Part shown: one piece after another, positions 1 through 7,841 of the stretch
Position numbering within the stretch: position 1 is the stretch's first letter
Layout of the letters: each line of letters opens with the position of its first letter
Assembly (NCBI GenBank): GCA_035560415.1
Contig: DATMZG010000043.1
Span: forward strand, 1-27,602
Length of the DNA stretch: 27,602 bases
DNA from: DATMXT01 sp035560415
GTDB taxonomy: Bacteria > Bacillota > Clostridia > Oscillospirales > Feifaniaceae
Reading direction: 5' to 3'
Translations under genes and position numbers: made by a program
The notes under the pieces: model-generated
Database searches by the model: none
Seen by the model: only the letters and a program-made list of their open reading frames with translations
What the model was told of the DNA's origin: nothing

Positions 1-37
1 GAACAGATACTACCCCCCCTCCTTTTAATTGCAAACG

Positions 38-86
38 AAAATAGAGCGCTCCGTCTGCCCAGCGGAGCGTTCTATTTTTATTTTTT
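38..86 (+). terminator. Rho-independent terminator of an upstream unit
   Basis: Arms at about 38-53 and 63-78 pair (core CGCTCCG with CGGAGCG, extended by an AATAGA/TCTATT stem with one G-T pair), followed by a T-rich run to about 86. The gene it ends lies outside the window. Because the A-rich side is also present on the left, it may work in both directions. Confidence 0.75.
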
Positions 87-161
87 CCTTTGCAACGGGG
101 CTGCGTTCGCTTTTGCGGTCATCTATAAAAAGAGCTTTTCGGTGATATAATTGCTCTTTAT

Positions 162-190
162 TTTACGGGCGGCATGTGGTACAATATGAT
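162..190 (+). promoter_or_regulatory. Probable sigma-A promoter of the cysteine desulfurase-thiI unit
   Basis: TTTACG (162-167), a 17-base spacer and TATGAT (185-190) lie about 30 bases before the start codon, in the AT-rich gap after the terminator. An overlapping TACAAT (180-185) is an alternative -10. This is pattern matching only. Confidence 0.4.
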
Positions 191-222
191 AGCTTTGTGA
201 AGCGGGTTTTGGGAGGGGACAT

Positions 223-1341
223 ATGCACTATCTCGACAATTCGGCGACGACCAAGGTGTACGAGGCCGCCCGGCAGCGTATGGTTTATATGATGGAGACG
301 TGTTTTGGCAATCCGTCCTCGGTGCATCAGGCGGGGGTTGCGGCCGCGGCCGAGCTGCGCCGCGCCCGTATGTCTGTTGCGGCGGGACTTGGCTGCGAGC
401 CCGAAAACGCGGTTTTCACCTCCGGCGGCACCGAGGCCGACAACATGGCCATCTTCGGGCTGGCCGACCGGCATCTGGGGCGCAAGGTTGTGACGACCGA
501 CGCCGAGCACCCGGCGGTGCTGGAGTCGGTGCGGGAACTCGGCCGCAGGGGCTTTGAGCCGGTCTTTTTGCCGACTGTGGGCGGCGCGCCCGACATGGAG
601 CAGGCGGCAAGAGCCATTGACGGCGACACGGCGCTGGTTGTCATGATGCTGGTCAACAACGAGACCGGCGCCATTTTCCCGGTCGACAAGGTCGCGGCCC
701 ACATCAAGGCGAATTCCAAAGCGAAATTTCACATTGACGCGGTGCAGGCCTTCGGCCGGGTGCCCTTTTCGGCAAAGACCCTCGCCTGCGACACGCTGGC
801 CGTCAGCTCCCACAAGGTCGGCGGCCCCAAGGGGGTCGGGGCCCTCTACATCGCCCCCGGCGTCCATCTGACCCGCACGGTCTTTGGCGGCGGACAGGAG
901 GGGGCCGTCCGCTCCGGCACCGAGAACATGCCGGGCATCGCGGGCTTTGGCGCCGCGGTGGAGGAGACCTTCCGGGACGGGGCCGCCCGCCGGGCCGCTG
1001 TGCGGGCGCTGCGGGACTATGCCGCAACGGAGCTTGAAAAAGTGGGGGCCGTCATCAACAACCCGCCCCGCCCGGCGCCCCACATTCTGAACTTCTCGCT
1101 GCCGGGATTCAAGGCCGAGCCGACTTTAAACCGGCTGTCGGAGCTCGGCGTCTGCGTCTCGGCGGGGTCTGCCTGCAGCGCCGGCAAAAAGCGGCACAGC
1201 CACGTCCTTGTCGCCATGGGCCTGCCGGAGGCGCTGCTCGACAGCGCGTTGCGCTGCTCCATGTGCCTTGAGACGACGAAGGAGGACATCGACGCCCTTG
1301 TCGCCGCCGTGGCTTCTGTCACAGGCACAGGCAAAAAATAG
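223..1341 (+). CDS. Cysteine desulfurase (NifS/IscS-like, class V aminotransferase)
   Basis: A PLP enzyme that removes sulfur from L-cysteine as an enzyme-bound persulfide, releasing alanine. At 372 residues it has near-full family length. Visible motifs are the N-terminal LDNSATT, the EHPAVLES segment (95-102), the NNETG loop (145-149), the PLP lysine in SSHKVGGPKG (Lys198) and the catalytic Cys318 in GSACSAGKK. The ATG follows GGGAGGGG at 211-218. The next gene is thiI, and in Bacillus a dedicated desulfurase (NifZ) feeds ThiI, so tRNA thiolation is the likely role (inference). A general Fe-S cluster role (IscS) is the alternative, but no iscU or other cluster-assembly gene is adjacent. The C-terminal stretch near residues 345-355 is Cys-rich (RCSMC), unlike the usual R-I-S-L/F there. 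Confidence 0.93.
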   Translation: MHYLDNSATTKVYEAARQRMVYMMETCFGNPSSVHQAGVAAAAELRRARMSVAAGLGCEPENAVFTSGGTEADNMAIFGLADRHLGRKVVTTDAEHPAVLESVRELGRRGFEPVFLPTVGGAPDMEQAARAIDGDTALVVMMLVNNETGAIFPVDKVAAHIKANSKAKFHIDAVQAFGRVPFSAKTLACDTLAVSSHKVGGPKGVGALYIAPGVHLTRTVFGGGQEGAVRSGTENMPGIAGFGAAVEETFRDGAARRAAVRALRDYAATELEKVGAVINNPPRPAPHILNFSLPGFKAEPTLNRLSELGVCVSAGSACSAGKKRHSHVLVAMGLPEALLDSALRCSMCLETTKEDIDALVAAVASVTGTGKK

Positions 1342-1434
1342 CTGTTTGCCTTTCGCCACTTTGCGGACGAAAAAATTTTGCCCAAAATTTAAAATACCGG
1401 CATACAAAAATCACACATCCGACCGGAGGCGCTC

Positions 1435-2679
1435 ATGCAGGAAATCATTCTCTTAAAATACGGCGAGCTGTCGCTCAAGGGACTCAATAAGTCCCAGTTT
1501 GAGGCGGCGCTCATGCGCAATCTGAAACACCGGCTAAAGCGGGTCGGGCAGTTTACCTGCCGCGCCATGCAGTCGACAGTCTACGTCACGCCGGTGGAGC
1601 CCTGTGATATCGAAGCCGAAGGCTTCGGCCCGTCGCCCGTTGACTTCGCGTGGGAGGAGTGCCTTCGGGTCTTCGGATTTTCGGCGGCGGCAAGGGCGGT
1701 CCTGTGCAAAAAAGACATGGATGAAATTAAAAAGACGGCGGCCGAGTATCTGGGCGGCGCGCTGCGGCGCGCCCGCACCTTCAAGGTGGAGTCCCGCCGG
1801 GCCGACAAGACCTTCCCTTTGAAATCCCCTGAGATTTCAGCCGAGCTCGGGGGTGCGCTGCAGGGGGCCTTTCCGCATCTGAAAGTTGACGTACATGACC
1901 CCGACGTCACGGTGGTCTGCGAAATCCGCGACCTTTCGGCCTGCATCCACGCAGACGCTACGGAGGCCGCCGGTGGGCTGCCGGTCGCGACCAGCGGCCG
2001 GGGCACCCTGATGCTGTCGGGCGGCATCGACTCGCCCGTGGCCGGCTGGATGATGGCGCGCCGCGGCCTTCGCATCGACGCCGTCCACTTCCAGAGCCCG
2101 CCCTATACGAGCCCCAAAGCCCGCCAGAAGGTGGTGGAGCTGGCGGGGCTGATGTCCCGGTGGACCGGAGACGTGGACTTATACATCGTGCCCTTCACGG
2201 CGGTACAGGAGCAGATAAAAGCGCACTGCCATCCCGAGTTCTTCACCGTCATCATGCGGCGGTGCATGGTGCGCATTGCGCAGGACATCGCCCAAAAAGC
2301 CGGGAGTGCCTGCCTTGTGACCGGCGAGAGCTTAGGCCAGGTGGCAAGCCAGACCATGGGCGGGCTTGCCGCAACTGACGCCGTGGCCGAAATTCCGGTG
2401 CTGCGCCCCTGCATCGGCATGGACAAGGAGGACATAGTGCGCACCGCCCGGAAAATCGGCACCTTTGAAAAGTCCATTGAGCCCTACGAGGACTGCTGCG
2501 CCCTCTTTTCGCCAAAGCACCCCAAAACCAATCCCGCGCTTGCGGAAGTGGCGGGGGAAGAAGCGCTGTTTGACTATGATGCCGCCTGCGCCGCCGCCGT
2601 GCGGGGCGCCGAGCTTGTCTATATTCGCTACGGCCGTGGGCTTGACCCGCAGGGCCGCCCCTTTGAGGAGGAAATATAA
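1435..2679 (+). CDS. thiI: tRNA 4-thiouridine synthetase ThiI, without rhodanese domain
   Basis: ThiI adenylates uridine 8 of tRNA and inserts sulfur to make s4U; it can also supply sulfur for thiazole synthesis. The 414-residue protein has an N-terminal ferredoxin-like/THUMP region (about 1-165), then the PP-loop ATPase with SGGIDSP at 195-201 and a C-terminal CCALFSPKHPKTNP segment. The Escherichia-type C-terminal rhodanese domain is absent, as is usual in Firmicutes, so sulfur should come directly from a desulfurase such as the one just upstream. The ATG is preceded by GGAGG (1425-1429). The gene ends directly against cinA with no intervening base, so they are almost certainly co-transcribed. 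Confidence 0.95.
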   Translation: MQEIILLKYGELSLKGLNKSQFEAALMRNLKHRLKRVGQFTCRAMQSTVYVTPVEPCDIEAEGFGPSPVDFAWEECLRVFGFSAAARAVLCKKDMDEIKKTAAEYLGGALRRARTFKVESRRADKTFPLKSPEISAELGGALQGAFPHLKVDVHDPDVTVVCEIRDLSACIHADATEAAGGLPVATSGRGTLMLSGGIDSPVAGWMMARRGLRIDAVHFQSPPYTSPKARQKVVELAGLMSRWTGDVDLYIVPFTAVQEQIKAHCHPEFFTVIMRRCMVRIAQDIAQKAGSACLVTGESLGQVASQTMGGLAATDAVAEIPVLRPCIGMDKEDIVRTARKIGTFEKSIEPYEDCCALFSPKHPKTNPALAEVAGEEALFDYDAACAAAVRGAELVYIRYGRGLDPQGRPFEEEI

Positions 2680-3927
2680 ATGACCGCCGAAATCATCTGC
2701 GTCGGCACTGAGCTGCTGCTCGGCAACGTGACCAACACCAACGCCACTTTTTTGTCCCAGAAGCTGTCGGAGCTCGGCATCAACGTCTACCACCACTCGG
2801 TCGTGGGGGATAACCACACGAGACTGTCGGAACTGCTTGGCACCGCCCTGACCCGGTCGGAGCTCATCGTCATCACGGGCGGGCTCGGGCCGACCTACGA
2901 CGACATGACCAAGGAGGCCGTGGCCCAGTGCATGGGGCTGGAGCTCGAGCTTCACCCCGACCTGCTCGAGGACATCAAGGCCAAGTTCGCCGGCCGCGAC
3001 TTCCCAAAAAACAACGAGCGGCAGGCCTGGTTCCCGAAGGGGGCCGTCATTCTGCCAAACGACTGGGGCACCGCCCCCTCCTGCCTCATTGAGAAAGAGG
3101 GCCGCACCGTCATCATGCTGCCGGGCGTCCCGAGCGAGATGAAAAACATCTGGAACGCCTATGTGACGCCGCAGCTCCAAAAGCGGCAGGAGGGCATTCT
3201 GGTCTCCCGGTACTGCCGGGTCATCGGCGTGGGGGAGAGCGCCATGGAGGAGCGGCTGGAGCATCTCCTGAAGGACAGCTTAAATCCCACCGTCGCCCCC
3301 TACGCCGGATCGGGCGAGTGCATGCTGCGGGTGACGGCCAGAGCCGCCACCCAAGAGGAGGCCTTTGCCCTGACTGAGCCTGCCGTGGCCGCCATTAAGG
3401 CGAAGCTCGGCGACTGCCTCTACGGCGTCGACGTCGACTCGGTCGAGCAGGTGGTCTTTGACCTGCTCAAAAAGGCCGGCCTCACGGCCGCTCTCTGCGA
3501 GAGCTGCACCGGGGGGCTCATCGCCGCCCGCATCACGGCCATCCCGGGCTCTTCGGACGTCTTCGAGTGCGGGCTTGTGACCTACTCGAACCGCATCAAA
3601 ACCGCGGTGGCGGGCGTGCCGGAGAAGACGCTTGCCGCCCATACGGCGGTGTCGGCCGAAACGGCCGCCGCCATGGCCGAGGGGGCGCTTAAAGTCTCGG
3701 GCGCCGGCGTCGCGCTGTCGGTGACCGGGGTCATGGGCCCGGATGATTTGCCGGAGGGGCCGGTCGGCACCGTGTACTGCGGCGTGGCGGGGCCACTCGG
3801 CACCCGCACCGTCAAGCTGCCGATGCGCCAGTCCCGCGACCGCGCCTATCTGCGAAATCTCACGGCAGGCCGCGCCATCGACTTTTTGCGGTATTACCTG
3901 CTCGACCTTGAGCGGGGGGCGAAGTGA
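2680..3927 (+). CDS. cinA: CinA-family protein (MoCF domain plus nicotinamide-nucleotide amidase domain)
   Basis: A 415-residue two-domain CinA. Residues 1-170 form the molybdopterin-binding-like domain (VGTELLLGN at 8-16, GGLGPTYDD at 67-75). Residues about 255-415 form the PncC-type amidase domain (ESCTGG at 274-279 with the likely nucleophile Ser275, TYSNRIK at 301-307). The family recycles NMN and, in competent species, is co-induced with recA. The usual AGPGGG-like segment of the amidase domain reads MGPDDLPEGPVG here, which is unusual. The ATG follows GAGGAGG inside the end of thiI, and the stop overlaps the rsmA start by four bases. Confidence 0.93.
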   Translation: MTAEIICVGTELLLGNVTNTNATFLSQKLSELGINVYHHSVVGDNHTRLSELLGTALTRSELIVITGGLGPTYDDMTKEAVAQCMGLELELHPDLLEDIKAKFAGRDFPKNNERQAWFPKGAVILPNDWGTAPSCLIEKEGRTVIMLPGVPSEMKNIWNAYVTPQLQKRQEGILVSRYCRVIGVGESAMEERLEHLLKDSLNPTVAPYAGSGECMLRVTARAATQEEAFALTEPAVAAIKAKLGDCLYGVDVDSVEQVVFDLLKKAGLTAALCESCTGGLIAARITAIPGSSDVFECGLVTYSNRIKTAVAGVPEKTLAAHTAVSAETAAAMAEGALKVSGAGVALSVTGVMGPDDLPEGPVGTVYCGVAGPLGTRTVKLPMRQSRDRAYLRNLTAGRAIDFLRYYLLDLERGAK

Positions 3928-4745
3928 ACCTCTGCGACAGGGCGACCATTGCCCGCATCTGCAAAAAATACGGCTTTCAGGCGTCCAAGGGGTTGGGGCA
4001 GAACTTTTTAATCGACCCCGCGGTGCCCCGCCGCATCGCCGAAACGGTGCCCGAGGGCTATGGCGCGCTTGAAATCGGGCCGGGGCTCGGCTGCCTGACG
4101 GTTGAACTCGCCCGGAGGGCCGCGAAAGTCGCCGCCGTGGAGCTCGACCGGGCGCTGCTGCCGGTCTTGGCCGAGACCGTGCCACAGCAAAACGTGACCG
4201 TCGTCCATGGCGACTTTATGAAACTTTCGGTCCCCGAGCTTTTAGCCGAGCATTTGCCGGGGCTGCCTGTCGCGGTGGCGGCAAATCTGCCCTACTACAT
4301 CACGACCCCCATCGTCATGAAGCTGCTCGAAAGCCCGGTGGAGCAGGTCACGGTCATGGTGCAAAAAGAGGTGGCGGAGAGGCTTTGCGCGCCTCCGGGC
4401 GGCGACGAGTCGGGCGCCATCACGCTGGCTGTGGCCTGGCGGGCAAAAGCCGAGTACCTTTTTGAGGTGCCGGCCGCGAGCTTTTGGCCGGCACCCAAGG
4501 TGGACTCGGCCGTCGTCAAGCTGACGCTGCGAGAGCCGCCGGTCGCAGTCCAAGACGAGGCCCTCATGTTCCGCCTCGTCAAGGCGGGGTTTGCCCAGCG
4601 CCGCAAGACTTTGACAAACGCCTTAAAGTCGGCCGGGTACGACCCCGCGACGGCTGCTTTTCTGCCGGCCGGCATCCGGGCCGAGCGGCTGACTTTGGCG
4701 CAGTGGGCGGCCCTTGCCGACGCATACTGCGCGGCTCAGGCATGA
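3924..4745 (+). CDS. rsmA: 16S rRNA (adenine1518/1519-N6) dimethyltransferase RsmA/KsgA
   Basis: It dimethylates two adjacent adenosines in helix 45 of 16S rRNA late in small-subunit assembly. The 273-residue protein shows GQNFL (25-29), the SAM-binding EIGPGLG (50-56), an ELD acidic loop near 73-75, GDF (96-98) and the catalytic NLPYYITTP (121-129), then the C-terminal helical domain. The start is GTG, overlapping the cinA stop as GTGA, which is typical of translational coupling. It is the last gene of the desulfurase-thiI-cinA-rsmA run. No clear hairpin terminator is seen in the 70 bases before the next gene, which instead holds an AT palindrome. Confidence 0.96.
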   Translation: MNLCDRATIARICKKYGFQASKGLGQNFLIDPAVPRRIAETVPEGYGALEIGPGLGCLTVELARRAAKVAAVELDRALLPVLAETVPQQNVTVVHGDFMKLSVPELLAEHLPGLPVAVAANLPYYITTPIVMKLLESPVEQVTVMVQKEVAERLCAPPGGDESGAITLAVAWRAKAEYLFEVPAASFWPAPKVDSAVVKLTLREPPVAVQDEALMFRLVKAGFAQRRKTLTNALKSAGYDPATAAFLPAGIRAERLTLAQWAALADAYCAAQA

Positions 4746-4759
4746 GGCGCGTCAAACTG

Positions 4760-4785
4760 AAAATATATTTATTTAAATATATTTT
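4760..4785. promoter_or_regulatory. Perfect AT-only inverted repeat before pckG
   Basis: AAAATATATTT (4760-4770) and its exact complement AAATATATTTT (4775-4785) flank ATTT, giving a 26-base palindrome of only A and T inside very GC-rich sequence. It lies about 17 bases before the pckG Shine-Dalgarno. It could hold the promoter -10 region, be a repressor operator, or both. It has no GC stem, so it is a poor terminator for rsmA. Confidence 0.5.
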
Positions 4786-4815
4786 AATACCGTGTGCTTT
4801 CAAGGAGGAAATGTC

Positions 4816-6570
4816 TTGAACACCACAAACAAAACCCTGCTGGAATGGGTAAACGAGTGCCGACAGCTGATGCAGCCGGACAGGGTGGTCTGGATTGACG
4901 GAAGCGAATCCCAAAAGGAAGCGCTCCGCGGCGAGGCTGTCGGCACAGGCGAGATGATCAGGTTAAACGAGGAACTGCTGCCCGGCTGCTACTATCACCG
5001 TTCGCACCCAAACGACGTGGCGCGGGTCGAGGGCCGCACATTTATCTGCTGCGAAAACGAGCAGGGCGCCGGCCCCACCAACCACTGGATGAGCCCGGCC
5101 GAGGCAAAGGCCCGCACGCTGCCCATTTTCAAGGGCTGCATGAGGGGCCGCACCATGTATGTCATTCCCTACTCAATGGGCGTCGTGGGCTCCCCATTTT
5201 CCAAAATCGGTTTTGAAGTGACCGACTCCATCTACGTCGTGCTCTCGATGTGTATCATGACCCGCGTGGGCGAAGCGGTGCTGAGAGAGCTCGGGGACAG
5301 CCCCGAATTTGTGCGGGGCATGCATTCAAAGGGCACCCTGTCGGAGGCGGACCGCTACATCCTCCACTTCCCGCAGGAACAGACCATCTGGTCTGTCAAC
5401 TCGGGCTACGGCGGCAACGCCCTGCTCGGCAAAAAGTGCTTCTCGCTGCGCATTGCCTCCTGTCTCGGGCGGGACGAGGGCTGGATGGCCGAACATATGC
5501 TGATTGTCGGGGTGCAAAACCCTGCAGGCGAAGTTAAGTACATCGCGGCCGCTTTCCCGTCGGCCTGCGGAAAGACCAACCTCGCCATGCTCATCCCGCC
5601 GGAGCACATGCGCCGGGCGGGCTGGCGCACCTGGTGCGTCGGCGACGACATCGCATGGCTGCGCATCGGCCCGGACGGCCGGCTCTACGCCACAAACCCC
5701 GAAAACGGCTTTTTCGGCGTGGCCCCCGGCACCAGTGAAAAGACGAATAAAAACGCGCTGCTCTCGGCACAGAAGGATACTATATTCATCAATGTCGTGC
5801 GCAACCTTGACAATAATACGGTCTGGTGGGAGGGCATGGACAAAAATCCGCCCGAAAACGGCGAGGACTGGCTCGGCAACCCCTGGAACGGCAAGACGGC
5901 CACCGCCAAGGGCGCCCATCCCAACAGCCGGTTCACCTCCCCGGCCAAAAACTGCCCCTACATCTCGCCCGAGTTTGAAAACCCCAACGGCGTGCCGATT
6001 TCGGCCATCGTCTTCGGCGGGCGCAGGGCCAAAGTCGCCCCGCTTGTCTACGAGAGCCGCAGCTGGCGCCACGGCGTCTTTGTGGGCAGCTCTATGGCCA
6101 GCGAGACGACGGCGGCCGCGGCCGGCGCCGTCGGCGTCGTGCGCCGCGACCCCATGGCCATGCTGCCGTTTTGCGGTTACAACATGGGCGACTACTTCGC
6201 CCACTGGCTCGAAATGGGTGAGAAGATCGCCCACCCGCCCAGGATATTCAACGTCAACTGGTTTCGGCAGGACGAGGCCGGCCGCTTTGTCTGGCCGGGG
6301 TTTGGCGAGAACATCCGGGTGCTTCAGTGGATTTTAGACCGCTGCGAGGACAAGGCCGAGGCCGCCGAGACCCCGATCGGCTATGTGCCGACGAACATCA
6401 ACACCGACGGGCTTGATTTGCCGGAGGGCACTTTGCACAAACTGCTGTCGGTCGACCCCGCCGCCTGGTGGGAGGAGGCCGCCGGTATTGAGGAGTTTTA
6501 TAAGCAGTTTGACCGCCTGCCGCAGGAACTGAGAGAGGAACTTGAGGACCTCAAGGCAAGGCTTGGGTAA
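4816..6570 (+). CDS. pckG: Phosphoenolpyruvate carboxykinase (GTP)
   Basis: It interconverts oxaloacetate plus GTP with PEP, CO2 and GDP, linking C4 acids to gluconeogenesis or, in anaerobes, fixing CO2 into oxaloacetate. The protein is 584 residues from the chosen start, close to the usual GTP-type length. Motifs: HSKGTL near 170-175, the kinase loop FPSACGKTN (247-255, with the reactive Cys251), GDDIAW (276-281) and NPENGFFGVAPG (294-305). I chose TTG at 4816 because AAGGAGG (4802-4808) sits seven bases before it; an in-frame ATG at 4792 has no such site and would place the Shine-Dalgarno inside the gene. It stands as its own unit between the AT palindrome and a strong terminator. Confidence 0.96.
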   Translation: MNTTNKTLLEWVNECRQLMQPDRVVWIDGSESQKEALRGEAVGTGEMIRLNEELLPGCYYHRSHPNDVARVEGRTFICCENEQGAGPTNHWMSPAEAKARTLPIFKGCMRGRTMYVIPYSMGVVGSPFSKIGFEVTDSIYVVLSMCIMTRVGEAVLRELGDSPEFVRGMHSKGTLSEADRYILHFPQEQTIWSVNSGYGGNALLGKKCFSLRIASCLGRDEGWMAEHMLIVGVQNPAGEVKYIAAAFPSACGKTNLAMLIPPEHMRRAGWRTWCVGDDIAWLRIGPDGRLYATNPENGFFGVAPGTSEKTNKNALLSAQKDTIFINVVRNLDNNTVWWEGMDKNPPENGEDWLGNPWNGKTATAKGAHPNSRFTSPAKNCPYISPEFENPNGVPISAIVFGGRRAKVAPLVYESRSWRHGVFVGSSMASETTAAAAGAVGVVRRDPMAMLPFCGYNMGDYFAHWLEMGEKIAHPPRIFNVNWFRQDEAGRFVWPGFGENIRVLQWILDRCEDKAEAAETPIGYVPTNINTDGLDLPEGTLHKLLSVDPAAWWEEAAGIEEFYKQFDRLPQELREELEDLKARLG

Positions 6571-6588
6571 AAGTATTGATTTAACGAT

Positions 6589-6624
6589 AGACAGTGGCAA
6601 TATACTGCCACTGTCTTTATTTTT
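6589..6624 (+). terminator. Terminator of pckG
   Basis: A perfect 11-base stem, AGACAGTGGCA (6589-6599) with TGCCACTGTCT (6606-6616), around a six-base loop, continues into a T-rich tail to 6624. It lies 19 bases after the pckG stop. Confidence 0.92.
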
Positions 6625-6687
6625 AGGAGCTTTTGTTATAGACTGGAGTTGAAAGATAGTTCGAGCTTTTTAGTTGGAGGAAATAAA

Positions 6688-7257
6688 ATGGCTGATGAGC
6701 AGAAATCACCCAGCGGCTATATGAAGAAATTACTAATATGGGGATTAATCGGCCTGTTTATAGTAATGCTGTTCAGTTTTGTGTTTTCGCCTAACCCTGC
6801 CGCTCCGAAAATTAAGTACGGAGAATTCCCGTTTAAGCTTACATATGAGCTGAATGGTGAAGTAAAGGTACTCGAGGATGTAATTGTATGTGAATTTGAT
6901 GGCTATAAGTCACTTGGTGAAGGAGGGAAGTATAGAAAATGGAAAACCTCTTTAAAAAGCGGAGCAGATAGAGCGACCTTGCTGGACTTAAGAGAGCGTG
7001 ATGCATTTGATAGCCAAGGACGCAAGGTTTTAGAGTTGTATTTTTTTGTAGGGGATGCAGCTTATTATATGGGTGATAAAAAATCCTTTCCTGTAAATGG
7101 ACAGAATCTTGATTATGTGGCTGCTATATTGATAAATCAAGATGGGAATAAATTAGATGATGGGATTTCTACATATGATGCATATGAGAAATTTGGGCTG
7201 AGACTGATTACTTGGGAGCCGACTGAACCAATTAATAATATTTTTAATGGAAAATAG
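6688..7257 (+). CDS. AT-rich membrane-anchored protein of unknown function
   Basis: I do not assign a function. The 189-residue protein has a short charged N-terminus, one hydrophobic segment (about 13-32, rich in L, I, F and V) and then a soluble, presumably extracytoplasmic, domain of mixed charge with many aromatic residues and no catalytic motif I recognise. The ATG is chosen because GGAGG (6676-6680) precedes it; an in-frame TTG at 6649 lacks a good site. Base use is clearly AT-rich: positions 6841-6900 hold about 35% G+C while neighbouring genes are near two-thirds. It is closed off by terminators on both sides and is the last + strand gene of the window. Recent acquisition is the simplest reading (inference). 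Confidence 0.8.
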   Translation: MADEQKSPSGYMKKLLIWGLIGLFIVMLFSFVFSPNPAAPKIKYGEFPFKLTYELNGEVKVLEDVIVCEFDGYKSLGEGGKYRKWKTSLKSGADRATLLDLRERDAFDSQGRKVLELYFFVGDAAYYMGDKKSFPVNGQNLDYVAAILINQDGNKLDDGISTYDAYEKFGLRLITWEPTEPINNIFNGK

Positions 7258-7279
7258 GCAACCTCCAAAATACTTAAGT

Positions 7280-7319
7280 GGCGATGACTGCGCTTTGCAG
7301 TCATCGCCGCTTATTTTTA
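7280..7319 (+). terminator. Terminator between convergent genes
   Basis: A perfect 12-base stem, GGCGATGACTGC (7280-7291) with GCAGTCATCGCC (7297-7308), loop GCTTT, then GCTTATTTTT. The T-run overlaps the stop codon of the opposing ogt gene. On the - strand the tail is less T-rich but may still end the ogt transcript. Confidence 0.92.
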
Positions 7320-7841
7320 CAGCGCCGTGCCGCGGCGGGGGATGCGAAAGCCGCCGGTATCGACGCCTTCAAGGTTCAGGAGATGTATTTTGCGCTCAAG
7401 GCCGCCGGCGTAGCCCGTGAGGCTGCCGTCCCCTCCGACGACGCGGTGGCAGGGAATTATTATTGAGACGGGGTTGTGCCCCACGGCCCCGCCCACCGCC
7501 CGGGCGGAGGACTTGAGCTTTTCCGCAATTGCCCCGTAGGTCGCGAGCTCCCCGTAGGGGATGGCGAGGAGTTCCTGCCAGACCGCCTGCTGAAAGGGAG
7601 TGCCCTTTGGGGCGAGGGGCGGCATGACATCAGGGCGCTCCCCGGCAAAATAGCTGTCGAGCCAGGCCGAGGCTTTGGCGAGGGCCGGGGCCGCCTTCCA
7701 CTGTGGTTCATGAGGGAGGGTCTTTGCGAAATATTTCTGGCCCGCCATCCAAAGGCCGACGACGGCCTCATCGTCCGCCGCAATAGTCAAAAGGCCGACG
7801 AGCGAGGGGTATTCCATCAGGTAACAGTTTTCCGTTTTCAT
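7317..7841 (-). CDS. ogt: Methylated-DNA--[protein]-cysteine S-methyltransferase
   Basis: A suicide repair protein that takes the alkyl group from O6-alkylguanine (and O4-alkylthymine) onto its own cysteine. The 174-residue protein has an N-terminal domain (about 1-85) and the DNA-binding/active-site domain with FQQAVW, IPYGE, the acceptor site IIPCHRVV and a following GYAGGLERK. The ATG overlaps the stop codon of the upstream Ada-AlkA gene as ATGA, and GGAGG lies seven bases before it, so the two are translationally coupled. Since the neighbour carries only the phosphotriester-accepting half of Ada, this gene supplies the missing O6-methylguanine activity. Expression is probably induced by alkylation through that neighbour (inference). 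Confidence 0.95.
   Translation of the reverse strand: MKTENCYLMEYPSLVGLLTIAADDEAVVGLWMAGQKYFAKTLPHEPQWKAAPALAKASAWLDSYFAGERPDVMPPLAPKGTPFQQAVWQELLAIPYGELATYGAIAEKLKSSARAVGGAVGHNPVSIIIPCHRVVGGDGSLTGYAGGLERKIHLLNLEGVDTGGFRIPRRGTAL

Noticed and set aside
163..1083. Long - strand frame opposite the cysteine desulfurase
   Set aside because: Antisense to a gene with all PLP-enzyme motifs; no ribosome-binding site.
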